In this document: positions 1 through 5,417 of the stretch, piece after piece
Layout: every line of letters starts with the position of its first letter
Numbering within the stretch: position 1 is the first letter of the stretch
Assembly (NCBI GenBank): GCA_035258565.1
Contig: DATFXF010000311.1
Coordinates: 1 to 5,857, forward strand
Source: DATFXF01 sp035258565
Lineage (GTDB): Bacteria > Acidobacteriota > Terriglobia > Acidiferrales > UBA7541
DNA length: 5,857 bases
Direction of reading: 5' to 3'
Notes under the pieces: model-generated
What the model saw: the letters and a program-made list of their open reading frames with translations, nothing else
What the model was told of the DNA's origin: nothing
Database searches by the model: none
Translations under genes and position numbers: made by a program

Positions 1-362
1 TTGCCGACCAGGGCCTCGCTGCGGCGGATCGAAATCGCTCCCGAAAGCGAATGGAACTTGGCGGCGCGGCTGGCGCGACGCACGACGGCGAAGATCCGTC
101 GGTCGGCGCGCGTGATCAGGATGTTGTGGCGCGAGCCTTTCGGGCGCAGCATCCTACGAACAACCTCTCCGACCTGCTCGGGCGTCTTGCCGCGACCGAA
201 GATCACTTCCGCGTAGCCCTGACGGAGCGCGCGGTGGTGGTCAATCTTGGCGAAGCCCAGGTCCTCGAACGGCATGTGTTTCAACTGTTCGGTGGCCTGC
301 GCCACGGTCAGCCGGCCGTTCTGAACGGCATCGAGGAGTTTCCGAATGTCGCTCTCGTTCAT
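1..362 (-). CDS. larB: LarB, nickel-pincer cofactor synthase (pyridinium-3,5-biscarboxylic acid mononucleotide synthase), N-terminal part
   Basis: The minus-strand frame starting at the ATG at 362-360 is open to the window edge and gives about 120 residues. It begins MNESDIRKLLDAVQNGRL and contains the segment MPFEDLGFAKIDHHRALRQG followed by EVIFGRGKTPEQV, the strongly conserved N-terminal signature of LarB. LarB proteins are usually about 250 residues, so the PurE-like catalytic C-terminal half lies beyond base 1. In the known pathway LarB carboxylates the pyridinium ring of nicotinic acid adenine dinucleotide and releases AMP, giving the precursor that LarE and LarC turn into the nickel-pincer nucleotide of lactate racemase-type enzymes. 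It is a cytoplasmic enzyme. The gene is divergent from ubiX, 87 bp away. No clear Shine-Dalgarno motif precedes the ATG. Whether larC or larE follow cannot be seen. Confidence 0.9.
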   Translation of the reverse strand, partial: MNESDIRKLLDAVQNGRLTVAQATEQLKHMPFEDLGFAKIDHHRALRQGYAEVIFGRGKTPEQVGEVVRRMLRPKGSRHNILITRADRRIFAVVRRASRAAKFHSLSGAISIRRSEALVG

Positions 363-377
363 CCGATTCGCGGTTCG

Positions 378-386
378 ATTCTATCA
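378..386 (-). promoter_or_regulatory. Possible extended -10 element for larB
   Basis: Read on the minus strand this is TGATAGAAT, an extended -10 (TGn plus TAGAAT, 5 of 6 matches to TATAAT). No good -35 lies at the right distance, which is tolerable for an extended -10. Transcription would start only about 8-10 nt before the larB ATG, giving a very short leader, in keeping with the missing Shine-Dalgarno motif. Prediction by eye only. Confidence 0.3.
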
Positions 387-399
387 GACTGTCCTTGTC

Positions 400-429
400 T
401 TGACTTTGGCGGAGCGCAGTGCCTACCAT
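400..429 (+). promoter_or_regulatory. Possible sigma70-type promoter for the ubiX-mqnP-mqnE group
   Basis: TTGACT at 400-405 (5 of 6 to the -35 consensus) is followed after 18 nt by TACCAT at 424-429 (4 of 6 to the -10 consensus). A start near 436 would leave a leader of about 15 nt before the ubiX ATG at 450. It lies in the divergent spacer with larB, and no other good candidate was seen there. Prediction by eye only. Confidence 0.35.
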
Positions 430-449
430 CATCATTCGCGCGCACATCC

Positions 450-1086
450 ATGGGCGAGATCGAAGGTAAAGTCATCACCGTCGGCGTGACCGGTGCCTCG
501 GGCGCCATCCTGGCGCAGGCCACGCTGCGGCTGCGCGAGGCTGACCCGCGAGTTGCCCGCGTGCATCTAGTGGTCACCGAAACTGGCCAGCGGCTATTCG
601 CCCATGAGTTGGGTATCGTCACGACGGATGGGAACGAGCTGCCGGCGCTCATCCTCGGCGGCGCCTCCCGCAAGATGGAGCTGCTGTCCAACAGGGACGT
701 TGGTGCGCTTCGATCGCTTCCGGCAGCTATCCGGTGATGCCATGGTGGTGATCCCCTGCTCGATGGGCACGCTGGCCTCGATTGCCGCAGGCACGAGCGA
801 AGACCTGCTCTGCCGCGCTGCCGATGTGGTGCTGAAGCAAGGTCGGCGGCTCGTGCTGTCGATCCGCGATACCCCGTTCAACTGCATTCACCTCGAGAAC
901 ATGCTGCGCGTGCAGCAGGCCGGCGCGGTGGTCATGCCGGCCATCCCCTCTTATTATCACAAGCCCAAGACGATTGACGATCTGGTAGCGCAGTACGTCT
1001 GTCGGGTGTTCGAGCAACTCGGCTTGCCGCAAGCCCAGCAGTACCGGTGGCGCGGCCAGGCAAAGGGAAAAGCGCAGGAAGCGTGA
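450..1086 (+). pseudogene. ubiX: UbiX-family flavin prenyltransferase, frame broken twice
   Basis: UbiX joins dimethylallyl phosphate to FMN, making the prenylated FMN used by UbiD-type decarboxylases. Reading from the ATG at 450, the frame gives VGVTGASGAILAQ (the FMN-binding GASG motif) and continues to NRDVGA near 705, then runs to a TGA at 735-737, only 95 codons. The frame at 713-733 reads IASGSYP, and the frame from 736 reads DAMVVIPCSMGTLASIAAGT, RAADVVLK, RDTPFNCIHLENM and MPAIPSYYHKPKT, ending at the TGA at 1084-1086. Joined, these give one continuous UbiX of about 211 residues, normal for the family. Two indels are needed: one at 705-713 (2 extra bases, or 1 missing) and one at 733-737 (1 missing, restoring PVDAM). 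Codons on both sides still look selected, so the lesion is recent or a sequencing error. No clear Shine-Dalgarno motif precedes 450. The gene heads the menaquinone group, so MqnM is an alternative name. Confidence 0.85.
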
Positions 1087-1121
1087 CCAGGAGAACCGGC
1101 CGCGGCCCGGCGTCCTCCTGG
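1087..1121 (+). promoter_or_regulatory. Inverted repeat directly after the ubiX stop (leader stem 1)
   Basis: CCAGGAG at 1087-1093 is complementary to CTCCTGG at 1115-1121. The enclosed 21 nt contain the self-complementary GGCCGCGGCC (1098-1107), so the whole could fold into a GC-rich branched hairpin. No T-run follows, so it is not a standard intrinsic terminator. It begins at the first base after the ubiX stop codon and is the first of two inverted repeats in the ubiX-mqnP spacer. Confidence 0.4.
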
Positions 1122-1128
1122 CGCGGTG

Positions 1129-1144
1129 GACTCCGCGTGGAGTC
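1129..1144 (+). promoter_or_regulatory. Hairpin covering the mqnP ribosome binding site (leader stem 2)
   Basis: GACTCC (1129-1134), loop GCGT, GGAGTC (1139-1144) form a perfect 6-bp stem. The GGAG at 1139-1142 is the only good Shine-Dalgarno motif for mqnP, 8 nt before the ATG at 1151, and it lies wholly inside the stem. Folding would mask the ribosome binding site. The structure is read from sequence, and a regulatory role is inferred. Confidence 0.45.
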
Positions 1145-1150
1145 TCGGAA

Positions 1151-2032
1151 ATGAACCCCAGCAAGATCGGCACCGTGCTCGAGATGATTAAGTTCGAGCA
1201 CTCCGTGTTTGCTCTCCCGTTTGCGCTGACTGCGGCGCTGCTTGCCGCGCGTTATTCCGGCGCCTCCTCAGGCTGGCCGAGTGCGCGGCAGGTTCTGTGG
1301 ATCGTTGTGGCCATGGTAGGCGCGCGGTCGGCGGCCATGACCATGAATCGCATCGCTGACCTCCGCTACGACCGCTTGAATCCGCGTACCGACGCCCGGC
1401 CACTCGTCACCGGCGCCCTCTCCCTGCGCTTTGCTTGGGCTTTCGTGCTCCTCTCCTCGGCAGTGCTGGTCCTGGCGGCCTGGCAACTCCATCCCCTCGC
1501 TTTGAAGCTTTCACCCTTGGCCCTGGCTGCGCTGTTCTTCTATTCCTACACCAAGCGCTTCACTGCCTGGTCGCATCTCGTGCTCGGCTTTTGTCTCGGG
1601 ATGTCGCCCGCAGCGGCGTGGATTGCCATCGCCGGCACGCTCGACTCGCGCATGCTCATTCTGTGTGCTGCGGTGACCCTCTGGGTGGCCGGGTTCGATG
1701 TGCTTTACGCCTGCCAGGACATCGAGTTCGATCAACAAGTTGGCCTGTACTCGATCCCCAAGCGGTTCGGCGTCGTGGCAGCGCTGGCCATCGCTCGCGG
1801 CATGCACGCTCTGATGGTCGGGCTGCTATCATGGCTGGCGGTGAGCTTCGCTTTGCCCTGGCCCGCCTGGGTCGGCATCGCCGTCATTGCCGCGCTGCTG
1901 GCCTACGAGCACTCCCTGGTCAAGCCGAATGACTTGAGCCGAATCAATGCTGCGTTTTTCACCGTGAACGGCTATATTAGTTTGCTGTTCTTGTTGTTCT
2001 GGGGCGCGGCGGTGGCGGTTTCGCGCCCCTAG
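1151..2032 (+). CDS. mqnP: UbiA-family prenyltransferase, MqnP type (menaquinone, futalosine pathway)
   Basis: This 293-residue integral membrane protein belongs to the UbiA family, which transfers a polyprenyl chain to an aromatic ring. The first Asp-rich Mg-diphosphate site is NRIADLRYDRLNPRT at 66-80 (Asp70, Asp74). The second is DVLYACQDIEFD at 183-194 (Asp183, Asp190, Asp194), followed by GLYSIPKRFG. About eight or nine hydrophobic segments are visible, roughly at 17-33, 48-65, 95-111, 115-132, 141-160, 167-184, 210-232, 236-251 and 268-290. The N-terminal MIKFEHSVFALPFAL and the NPRT ending are typical of MqnP-like enzymes, which prenylate the dihydroxynaphthoate made by the futalosine route. 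The neighbouring mqnE supports this over ubiquinone UbiA. The ATG at 1151 is preceded by GGAG at 1139-1142, which is held in a hairpin. It lies 64 nt after ubiX and 26 nt before mqnE, probably in one transcript. Substrate assignment is inferred from motifs and context. Confidence 0.88.
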   Translation: MNPSKIGTVLEMIKFEHSVFALPFALTAALLAARYSGASSGWPSARQVLWIVVAMVGARSAAMTMNRIADLRYDRLNPRTDARPLVTGALSLRFAWAFVLLSSAVLVLAAWQLHPLALKLSPLALAALFFYSYTKRFTAWSHLVLGFCLGMSPAAAWIAIAGTLDSRMLILCAAVTLWVAGFDVLYACQDIEFDQQVGLYSIPKRFGVVAALAIARGMHALMVGLLSWLAVSFALPWPAWVGIAVIAALLAYEHSLVKPNDLSRINAAFFTVNGYISLLFLLFWGAAVAVSRP

Positions 2033-2058
2033 AGGCGTTTCGGGGGCTTGGATCGCTG

Positions 2059-3207
2059 ATGGCGGAACTCGTCATTGACGACGGGCGGCTCAAGCCGATT
2101 GCCGAGAAGATTCTCGCCGGCGAGCGGCTCGATTTCGACGACGGCATCGCGCTCTACCGCTCATCGGACCTCCTGGCCATCGGCTGGCTCGGGAACTACG
2201 TCCGCGAGAAGCGCCACGGCAACATCTGTTACTTCAACGTCAATCGCCACATCAACCCCACCAACGTGTGTGTGGCGCACTGCCGCCTGTGCGCTTTCGG
2301 GCGCAGCCCGGACGCTCCGGGCGCCTATACCTTTGCGCTTGAAGAAATCTTTGGGCGCGCCGAGCAGGGCGTCCGCGAAGGCGCCACGGAATTCCATCTG
2401 GTCGGCGGCCTGCACCCCGATCTCCCGTTTCCCTATTTCCTCGACCTGATCCGCGGGTTGAAGGAGCGCTGCCCGGGCGTGCACCTGAAGGCGTTCACCA
2501 TGGTCGAAGTCGGCTACTTCGCGCGCATCGCTAGGCTTTCCATCCGCGACACGCTCCTTGCGCTCAAGGAGGCTGGCGTGGACTCGCTTCCCGGCGGCGG
2601 CGCGGAAATCTTTCACCCGCGGGTGCGCAAGGTGATCTGCGACCACAAGGTTTCCGGCCAGCAGTGGCTGAACATCGCGCGCACTGCGCACCAGATCGGC
2701 CTGCACTCGAACGCCACCATGCTCTACGGCCACATTGAGACTGAAGAAGAGCGCGTGGACCACCTGATGAAGCTTCGCGAGTTGCAGGACGAGACCCGCG
2801 GTTTCGTCGCCTTCATTCCACTCGCGTTCCACCCGGAGAATACCGCGCTCAACCACCTGCCGAAGCCGACGGGCTTCGCTGACCTGAAGAACATCGCCAT
2901 CGCACGGCTGCTCCTTGACAACTTTGATCACATCAAGGCGTACTGGATCATGCTCACGCCGCACATCGCACAGATCGCGTTGCGCTTCGGCGCCGACGAC
3001 ATGGACGGCACGGTGGTCGAGGAGAAGATCTATCACGACGCCGGCGCCACCACGGCGCAGTTCACGCCGCGCGCCGAGCTCGAGCGGCTGATCCGTGAGG
3101 CTGGCCGCATGCCCGTCGAGCGCGACACGCTCTACCGCCCCATCGACCGCTCGAAGCTGCCGCCTGCCCAGCCGCGCCCCGACGTCACTCTCACCTTGAA
3201 GGTCTGA
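2059..3207 (+). CDS. mqnE: Aminofutalosine synthase MqnE (radical SAM)
   Basis: MqnE couples 3-[(1-carboxyvinyl)oxy]benzoate to the adenosyl part of S-adenosylmethionine, giving 6-amino-6-deoxyfutalosine, an early step of futalosine-dependent menaquinone synthesis in the cytoplasm. The 382-residue product has the cluster-binding CVAHCRLC at 71-78 (Cys71, Cys75, Cys78; the CxxxCxxC motif binds the 4Fe-4S cluster and SAM). It continues with HLVGGLHPDLPF from 113, HLKAFTMVE near 142-150, SLPGGGAEIF at 176-185, and a C-terminal GTVVEEKIYHDAGA at 317-330. The last motif and the overall pattern favour MqnE over the paralogue MqnC, the cyclic dehypoxanthine futalosine synthase. Length is normal and there is no sign of damage. 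The ATG at 2059 has no strong Shine-Dalgarno motif (only a G-run near 2042-2046). With the mqnP stop 26 nt upstream, translation may be coupled. mqnA, mqnB, mqnC and mqnD are not in the window. Confidence 0.93.
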   Translation: MAELVIDDGRLKPIAEKILAGERLDFDDGIALYRSSDLLAIGWLGNYVREKRHGNICYFNVNRHINPTNVCVAHCRLCAFGRSPDAPGAYTFALEEIFGRAEQGVREGATEFHLVGGLHPDLPFPYFLDLIRGLKERCPGVHLKAFTMVEVGYFARIARLSIRDTLLALKEAGVDSLPGGGAEIFHPRVRKVICDHKVSGQQWLNIARTAHQIGLHSNATMLYGHIETEEERVDHLMKLRELQDETRGFVAFIPLAFHPENTALNHLPKPTGFADLKNIAIARLLLDNFDHIKAYWIMLTPHIAQIALRFGADDMDGTVVEEKIYHDAGATTAQFTPRAELERLIREAGRMPVERDTLYRPIDRSKLPPAQPRPDVTLTLKV

Positions 3208-3237
3208 TCCCCCTCGCGGCAGCGGATCGAAAATGAA

Positions 3238-3265
3238 TTGACCTCCTTCCATAAAGGAGTAGACT
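3238..3265 (+). promoter_or_regulatory. Possible promoter for the secreted-protein gene, with an inverted repeat in its spacer
   Basis: TTGACC at 3238-3243 (5 of 6) and TAGACT at 3260-3265 (4 of 6) are 16 nt apart. Between them CTCCTT (3243-3248) and AAGGAG (3254-3259) form a perfect 6-bp inverted repeat around a 5-nt centre. A start near 3272 would give a leader of about 120 nt before the ATG at 3395. The same -10 hexamer occurs in the candidate promoter at 5366-5394. The inverted repeat could be an operator, but the promoter itself is only a prediction by eye. Confidence 0.35.
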
Positions 3266-3310
3266 CCCCTCCACGAAGGTTGGCTCCACCCGGGGAAATT
3301 GAGCGTGAAC

Positions 3311-3339
3311 AGAGAACCGATAAAGAAGGGATGTTCTCT
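3311..3339 (+). repeat. 7-bp inverted repeat in the leader of the secreted-protein gene
   Basis: AGAGAAC at 3311-3317 is complementary to GTTCTCT at 3333-3339, with a 15-nt loop. It would lie in the transcribed leader if the promoter at 3238-3265 is real. The few T residues after it are too short a run for a confident intrinsic terminator. Its role is unknown and it may be chance. Confidence 0.3.
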
Positions 3340-3394
3340 TTCGCCGAGCCTTGAGTGGACCCACATCGGAAACGCCCCGCGGAGGTGGGCGACG

Positions 3395-4309
3395 ATGAAG
3401 AGATATCTTGCTGCTTTCTTCGCGATTTCGCTGTTTCTGGCCGGCGCGGCGCACGCATTGGCCCAGGCTACCCCTTCGACTCCCGGCGGGCCGCCCAAAG
3501 TCCTGCAGATCTTCCGCGAGGAGGTCAGGGTAGGAAAAGGGGCCGCCCATGAGAAATTCGAGGCCGAGGGTTTCGTGCAAACCTTCGCCAAGGCGAATTG
3601 GCCGACGCACTATCTGGCCATGACGACCATCAGTGGTCCGAGCGAGGCCTGGTTCCTGACGCCTTATGATTCTTTCGAGGCCTGGGAAAAGGATCGCCAG
3701 GCCACCGAGAAAGCCCCAGGGCTGCTTGGGCAACTCGATCGGCTGGGCGAGAAAGACGCTGAGTTTATAACCAACGGGCGGAGTATCGTCGCCATCCTCC
3801 GGCCGGAGCTGAGCTATCGCCGCGAGGGCGTCAACATCTTCACGATGCGCTACGTCGCGGTGACCACCTATTCGGTCCGTCCCGGCCACAATGCGGACTT
3901 CGAGGAATCGCGAAAGATCGTCAATGAGGCGCATGAGAAGGCCAACGTGGACGAGCATTGGTCAATGTACCAGGTGATTTCCGGTATGCCTGGCGGGACC
4001 TTCTTATACTTCGCACCTTTCAAGTCGCTCAAGGAGGAGGACGCCGTTCCCGAGAAGCACGGAAAGGCTTACCAGGACGCCCTAGGGGATGAGGGTCGCA
4101 AGAAACTCCGAGAGTTGTCGAGTGCCTCCATCCTCAATTCCGAAACCATGCTGTTCACCTTCAGCCCGAAGATGAGCTATGTCTCCAAGGAAGCAATTGC
4201 GGCCGACCCGGACTTCTGGGCTCCGAAGCCCAAGATGGCGGCTCGGAAGCCCGCAGAAACAGCATCCTCGAAGAAGCCCGTCGCGGAGGCCCAGACGAAG
4301 AAGCCATAG
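3395..4309 (+). CDS. Exported protein of unknown function with two related alpha/beta repeats
   Basis: I do not recognise a named family. The 304-residue product starts with a clear signal peptide: MKR, a hydrophobic stretch at residues 4-19, then AHALAQ with likely cleavage after Ala23, so it is expected outside the cytoplasmic membrane. Two segments of similar pattern follow. Repeat 1 (about 36-100) runs from VLQIFREEVRVGKGAAHEKF to PYDSFEAWE. Repeat 2 (about 154-215) runs from VAVTTYSVRPGHNADFEE to PFKSLKEED. In each, a beta strand ends in V-R-x-G, a charged helix follows, then a strand with an xISG turn, then a P-[YF]-x-S-[FL] segment. This resembles a duplicated ferredoxin-like (dimeric alpha-beta barrel) fold. 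The tail from about 275 is Lys, Ala and Pro rich. The ATG at 3395 is chosen because GGAGG at 3381-3385 precedes it by 9 nt and the signal peptide starts there. It is convergent with the broken kinase gene, 31 nt away. Confidence 0.85.
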   Translation: MKRYLAAFFAISLFLAGAAHALAQATPSTPGGPPKVLQIFREEVRVGKGAAHEKFEAEGFVQTFAKANWPTHYLAMTTISGPSEAWFLTPYDSFEAWEKDRQATEKAPGLLGQLDRLGEKDAEFITNGRSIVAILRPELSYRREGVNIFTMRYVAVTTYSVRPGHNADFEESRKIVNEAHEKANVDEHWSMYQVISGMPGGTFLYFAPFKSLKEEDAVPEKHGKAYQDALGDEGRKKLRELSSASILNSETMLFTFSPKMSYVSKEAIAADPDFWAPKPKMAARKPAETASSKKPVAEAQTKKP

Positions 4310-4340
4310 TCCACGCCAACGCTAGGGAGAACGTGACGGG

Positions 4341-5208
4341 TTACTGCAGCTTGGCGTATTCCGCCTTGGCTTGCTTGAGGATTGGGATGTCGGGGTCGGC
4401 ATCTTTCCAGAGGGTGAGGAAATCCTGGTAGGCGGTCTTGGCTCTCTGCAGCCAAGTCGGGATTCAGGCGCGCTGGAGGCACAGGAGCCCTGTTGAGAAT
4501 GGAATCGAAAATGATCCCCAAGCTTTCCCCGCGAAATGGCAGCTGGCCCGTCGCCATTTCATAGAGCACCACACCGAACGAGAATAAATCCGTGCGCGCG
4601 TCCAAATGCTTCGCGCGGACTTGCTCCGGCGACATGTGCGACACCGTGCCCAGCACGCTTCCTCGGCTGGTTAGCTGGCCTTCGATCGTGAGCGTCGATC
4701 CCCCCGTTCCGGCGGCGCCTGCGCGATCGTCGAGGACGGAACGGACTTTCGCCAATCCAAAGTCGAGAGTCTTCGCGTGACCGCGCTTGGTGACGAAGAT
4801 GTTCGTGGGTTTGATGTCGCGATGGATGATCCCCGCGGAGTGAGCCGCATCCAGTCCGTCGGCGATTTCGATGGCTAACGAGAGAAGTGTCTCGATTTCC
4901 AATGGGCTCCCCACGATGCGATGTCCCAGGGTAGCTCCATCTAGGAACTCCATGACGATGAAGGACAGTTCGTCATTTCTTCCGATCTCGTGGATGGTGC
5001 AGATGTTGGGGTGGTTGAGAGATGAGGCTGCCCGGGCCTCGCGGCGGAAGCGTTCCAGTGCCTGCGCATCTCGAGCCAATTCTTCGGGCAGGAATTTCAG
5101 CGCCACAAAGCGACCAAGCTCGAGGTCCTGGGCCTTGTAAACCACACCCATGCCTCCTCCGCCGAGTTTCTCGAGGACTTTGTAGTGGGAGATGGTCTGA
5201 TTGATCAT
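4341..5208 (-). pseudogene. Ser/Thr protein kinase (PknB-like, acidobacterial type) with internal deletion
   Basis: From the ATG at 5208-5206, with AGGA a few bases upstream, residues 1-255 form an almost whole Hanks-type kinase domain. It shows GGGGMG at 16-21, VALK with Lys38, Glu57, HRDIKPTN at 129-136, DFG at 149-151, SPE at 193-195 and DLFSFG at 207-212. All catalytic residues are present. The family then normally continues with the last kinase helices, a membrane segment and a long sensor or TPR region. Here the frame stops matching after LNPDLAAE (base 4444). In the other frame, 4442-4341 encodes AKTAYQDFLTLWKDADPD... ending AKAEYAKLQ and a TAA (4343-4341). That is the usual C-terminus of these large kinases. 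The simplest reading is an out-of-frame internal deletion joining start and end of one gene. As it stands, translation would run on to a stop at 4179-4177, inside the convergent gene. An assembly collapse between paralogues is an alternative. Confidence 0.82.
4437..4456. repeat. 7-bp inverted repeat at the kinase deletion junction
   Basis: CTTGGCT at 4437-4443 and AGCCAAG at 4450-4456 are perfect complements around a 6-nt centre. The point where the kinase frame stops matching its family (about 4443-4446) falls inside this structure, with one arm from each side of the junction. Confidence 0.6.
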
Positions 5209-5224
5209 GGCCGTCCTGACTGCA

Positions 5225-5253
5225 ATCTTAGGAACACGCGAAATGTGAGTCAA
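5225..5253 (-). promoter_or_regulatory. Probable promoter of the kinase gene
   Basis: On the minus strand TTGACT (5253-5248, 5 of 6) and TAAGAT (5230-5225, 4 of 6) are separated by exactly 17 nt. Transcription would start around 5218-5216, just upstream of the AGGA ribosome binding site and the ATG at 5208. The good spacing and position make this the best promoter candidate in the window. It also argues against starting the kinase at an in-frame ATG near 5313. Confidence 0.5.
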
Positions 5254-5318
5254 CGAGTGGCTGACCTCGACCAAGTGACCGATGACGACAGTACTCTTCA
5301 GTTTGGCGACCACTCATC

Positions 5319-5335
5319 GAGAGTCACTGACTCTC
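5319..5335. promoter_or_regulatory. Perfect 17-bp palindrome in the divergent spacer, candidate operator
   Basis: GAGAGTCACTGACTCTC has two perfect 8-bp arms around the central C5327. It lies between the kinase gene and the VOC gene, about 66 bp upstream of the kinase -35 and about 31 bp upstream of the VOC -35. A near copy of one arm, GTGAGTCA (7 of 8), occurs at 5245-5252 and overlaps the kinase -35. Such symmetry in a divergent spacer is typical of a dimeric regulator site. No regulator gene is visible. Confidence 0.45.
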
Positions 5336-5365
5336 CTCCACACTGAGGAATGGCGAGTCCTTGGG

Positions 5366-5394
5366 TTGCAATGTATACGGGTGCTCGCTAGACT
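5366..5394 (+). promoter_or_regulatory. Possible promoter of the VOC-family gene
   Basis: TTGCAA at 5366-5371 and TAGACT at 5389-5394 are 17 nt apart, each with 4 or 5 matches to consensus. A start near 5401 would leave a 17-nt leader holding the ribosome binding site AAGGAG at 5407-5412. Prediction by eye only. Confidence 0.4.
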
Positions 5395-5417
5395 GACAAC
5401 GCTCCGAAGGAGTACCG

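Noticed and set aside
51..449. Plus-strand frame open upstream of the ubiX ATG
   Set aside because: This part is antisense to larB. UbiX homology starts only after the ATG at 450, so the upstream reading is a shadow.
2059..3207. MqnC instead of MqnE for the radical SAM gene
   Set aside because: Both share the CxxxCxxC and PGGGAE motifs, but the GTVVEEKIYHDAGA ending and the LVGGLHPDLPF region fit MqnE.
3206..3228. GATCC/GGATC pair after mqnE as a terminator
   Set aside because: It has only 5 bp, a 13-nt loop and no T-run, and it overlaps the stop codon, so it is not convincing.
3299..3394. TTG start 32 codons upstream for the secreted protein
   Set aside because: It would bury the signal peptide. 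The ATG at 3395 has GGAGG at the right distance.
2161..3591. Very long open frame on the minus strand (476 codons) across mqnE and the spacer
   Set aside because: It is antisense to mqnE, whose motifs are unmistakable. The translation is rich in Arg, Ala and Val without family motifs, as expected from third-position GC in the opposite frame.
3191..3958. Minus-strand open frame of 255 codons opposite the secreted-protein gene
   Set aside because: The plus strand has a ribosome binding site, a signal peptide and an internal repeat. The antisense reading has none of these and no recognisable domain.
4310..4340. Bidirectional terminator between the convergent genes
   Set aside because: No stem longer than 4 bp and no T-run were found in these 31 bases.
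5209..5313. N-terminal extension of the kinase to an ATG near 5313
   Set aside because: The family typically begins MINQTISHY-like. The ATG at 5208 has AGGA upstream, and a good promoter (5225-5253) lies inside the proposed extension.
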